The notes under the pieces: model-generated | The model's input: only the letters and a program-made list of their open reading frames with translations | What the model was told of the DNA's origin: nothing | Database searches by the model: none | Assembly: GCF_000422945.1 (NCBI RefSeq) | Contig: NZ_KE383964.1 | Coordinates: forward strand, 535,650-599,649 | Direction: 5' to 3' | DNA length: 64,000 nt | Source: Daejeonella oryzae DSM 19973 | Lineage (GTDB): Bacteria; Bacteroidota; Bacteroidia; Sphingobacteriales; Sphingobacteriaceae | In this document: piece after piece, positions 63,662 through 64,000 of the stretch | Layout of the letters: the number at the start of each line of letters is the position of its first letter | How positions within the stretch are numbered: position 1 is the first letter of the stretch | Program-made: the position numbers and the translations under genes

Positions 63662-64000
63662 TTAGTGAGCTAAAACGGTGTGTTTTAGTTCTTCCGAAAG
63701 TTCTTGGGTAATATTAATTATATCATCGGCAACATGAGTATTGTTCATGATGATTTTATCTGCCGTGCATTTGTAAGGAAGTAAATACGCGTTATATGCA
63801 GGGATTACATGGTTTAACCATTGATACATCACCATATCCCGATCATAGCCACGCTCTTCGCCATCACGCTTAATGCGGCGGTTCAAAGTGATTTCCTCAT
63901 CGGCATCCATAAATATCCGCATGTCAAAAAGATTAGCCACGCGGGTATAGTGAAATATAAATAATCCTTCCACAATAATGATAGGAGCCGCCTTGATAGT
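63662..64000 (-). CDS. udk: Uridine kinase, C-terminal part (5' end outside window)
   Basis: Phosphorylates uridine or cytidine in pyrimidine salvage. The frame is open to the window edge, showing 112 C-terminal residues. IKAAPIIIVEGLFIFHY is the conserved strand after the P-loop domain, FMDADEEITLNRRIKRDGEERGYD is the lid region, and YDRDMVMYQWLNHVIPAYNAYLLPYKCTADKIIMN is typical of Udk. An in-frame GTG at 63973 is internal (Val in IVEG). The P-loop itself is outside the window. Confidence 0.92.
   Translation of the reverse strand, partial: TIKAAPIIIVEGLFIFHYTRVANLFDMRIFMDADEEITLNRRIKRDGEERGYDRDMVMYQWLNHVIPAYNAYLLPYKCTADKIIMNNTHVADDIINITQELSEELKHTVLAH

Overview
The window is a 64 kb stretch of chromosome from a Bacteroidota bacterium, most likely the Sphingobacteriaceae group (Pedobacter/Mucilaginibacter-like). 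This rests on protein families (GLPGLI, DUF2807, DUF5916 and DUF4296 proteins, an elongated 481-residue GAPDH, a short primary sigma factor), on promoters of the TTTG / TAnnTTTG type, and on the near absence of Shine-Dalgarno sequences. I recognise no rRNA, tRNA, CRISPR array, transposase or integrase gene.

Layout. 1-7.5 kb: end of guaB, a LOG-family protein, the primary sigma factor, GAPDH, a secreted serine hydrolase, a small membrane protein with an ABC ATPase, and a PhzF-like protein. 7.5-11.6 kb: an AT-rich accessory island, all on the minus strand, with small genes (two-helix membrane protein, GRAM-domain protein, lipoprotein, GNAT acetyltransferase) and a HEPN + DUF262 pair. Three of its spacers hold attC-like imperfect inverted repeats of 131-138 nt that abut the stop codons, so it looks like an integron-type cassette array without an integrase. 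11.9-19.1 kb: second LOG protein, Na+/solute symporter, recR, two SDR oxidoreductases, an esterase-like hydrolase, a stress-type four-helix bundle, and a YitT transporter. 19.15-23.0 kb: trpD-trpF-trpB-trpA behind a 24-codon leader peptide with a Trp-Arg-Trp motif and an intrinsic terminator (trp attenuator). trpE, trpG and trpC are absent.

23-33 kb: nhaA, a 1084-residue beta-propeller amidohydrolase, two small exported proteins, a RecQ helicase and two DUF2807 proteins. 33.5-39.6 kb: MaoC dehydratase, MFS transporter, LutA-like Fe-S protein, and a GH9 glycosidase followed in the -1 frame by a polysaccharide deacetylase domain that has no start codon. The junction is a dnaX-like A AAA AAG stop arrangement with a purine-rich Shine-Dalgarno-like stretch 10 nt upstream. 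It is either a programmed frameshift or a broken fusion. 40-43.2 kb: thrS-infC-rpmI-rplT, with a TTG start on infC. 43-54 kb: a coiled-coil membrane protein, DUF72 protein, sucC, DUF5916 protein, a LolD-type ATPase with an unusual HAD-like partner, an S41 protease, a 1-Cys peroxiredoxin and a cold-shock protein. 54.4-64 kb: an RNA-methyltransferase-like protein, aspartate kinase, GNAT, YggS, mutS2, a sugar dehydrogenase, both 3-oxoacid CoA-transferase subunits, and the end of udk.

Most of the window is ordinary core metabolism. The items most worth a second look are the GH9/deacetylase frameshift junction, the cassette-like island with its HEPN-DUF262 pair, the trp attenuator, and the HAD-fold protein lacking its usual nucleophile.
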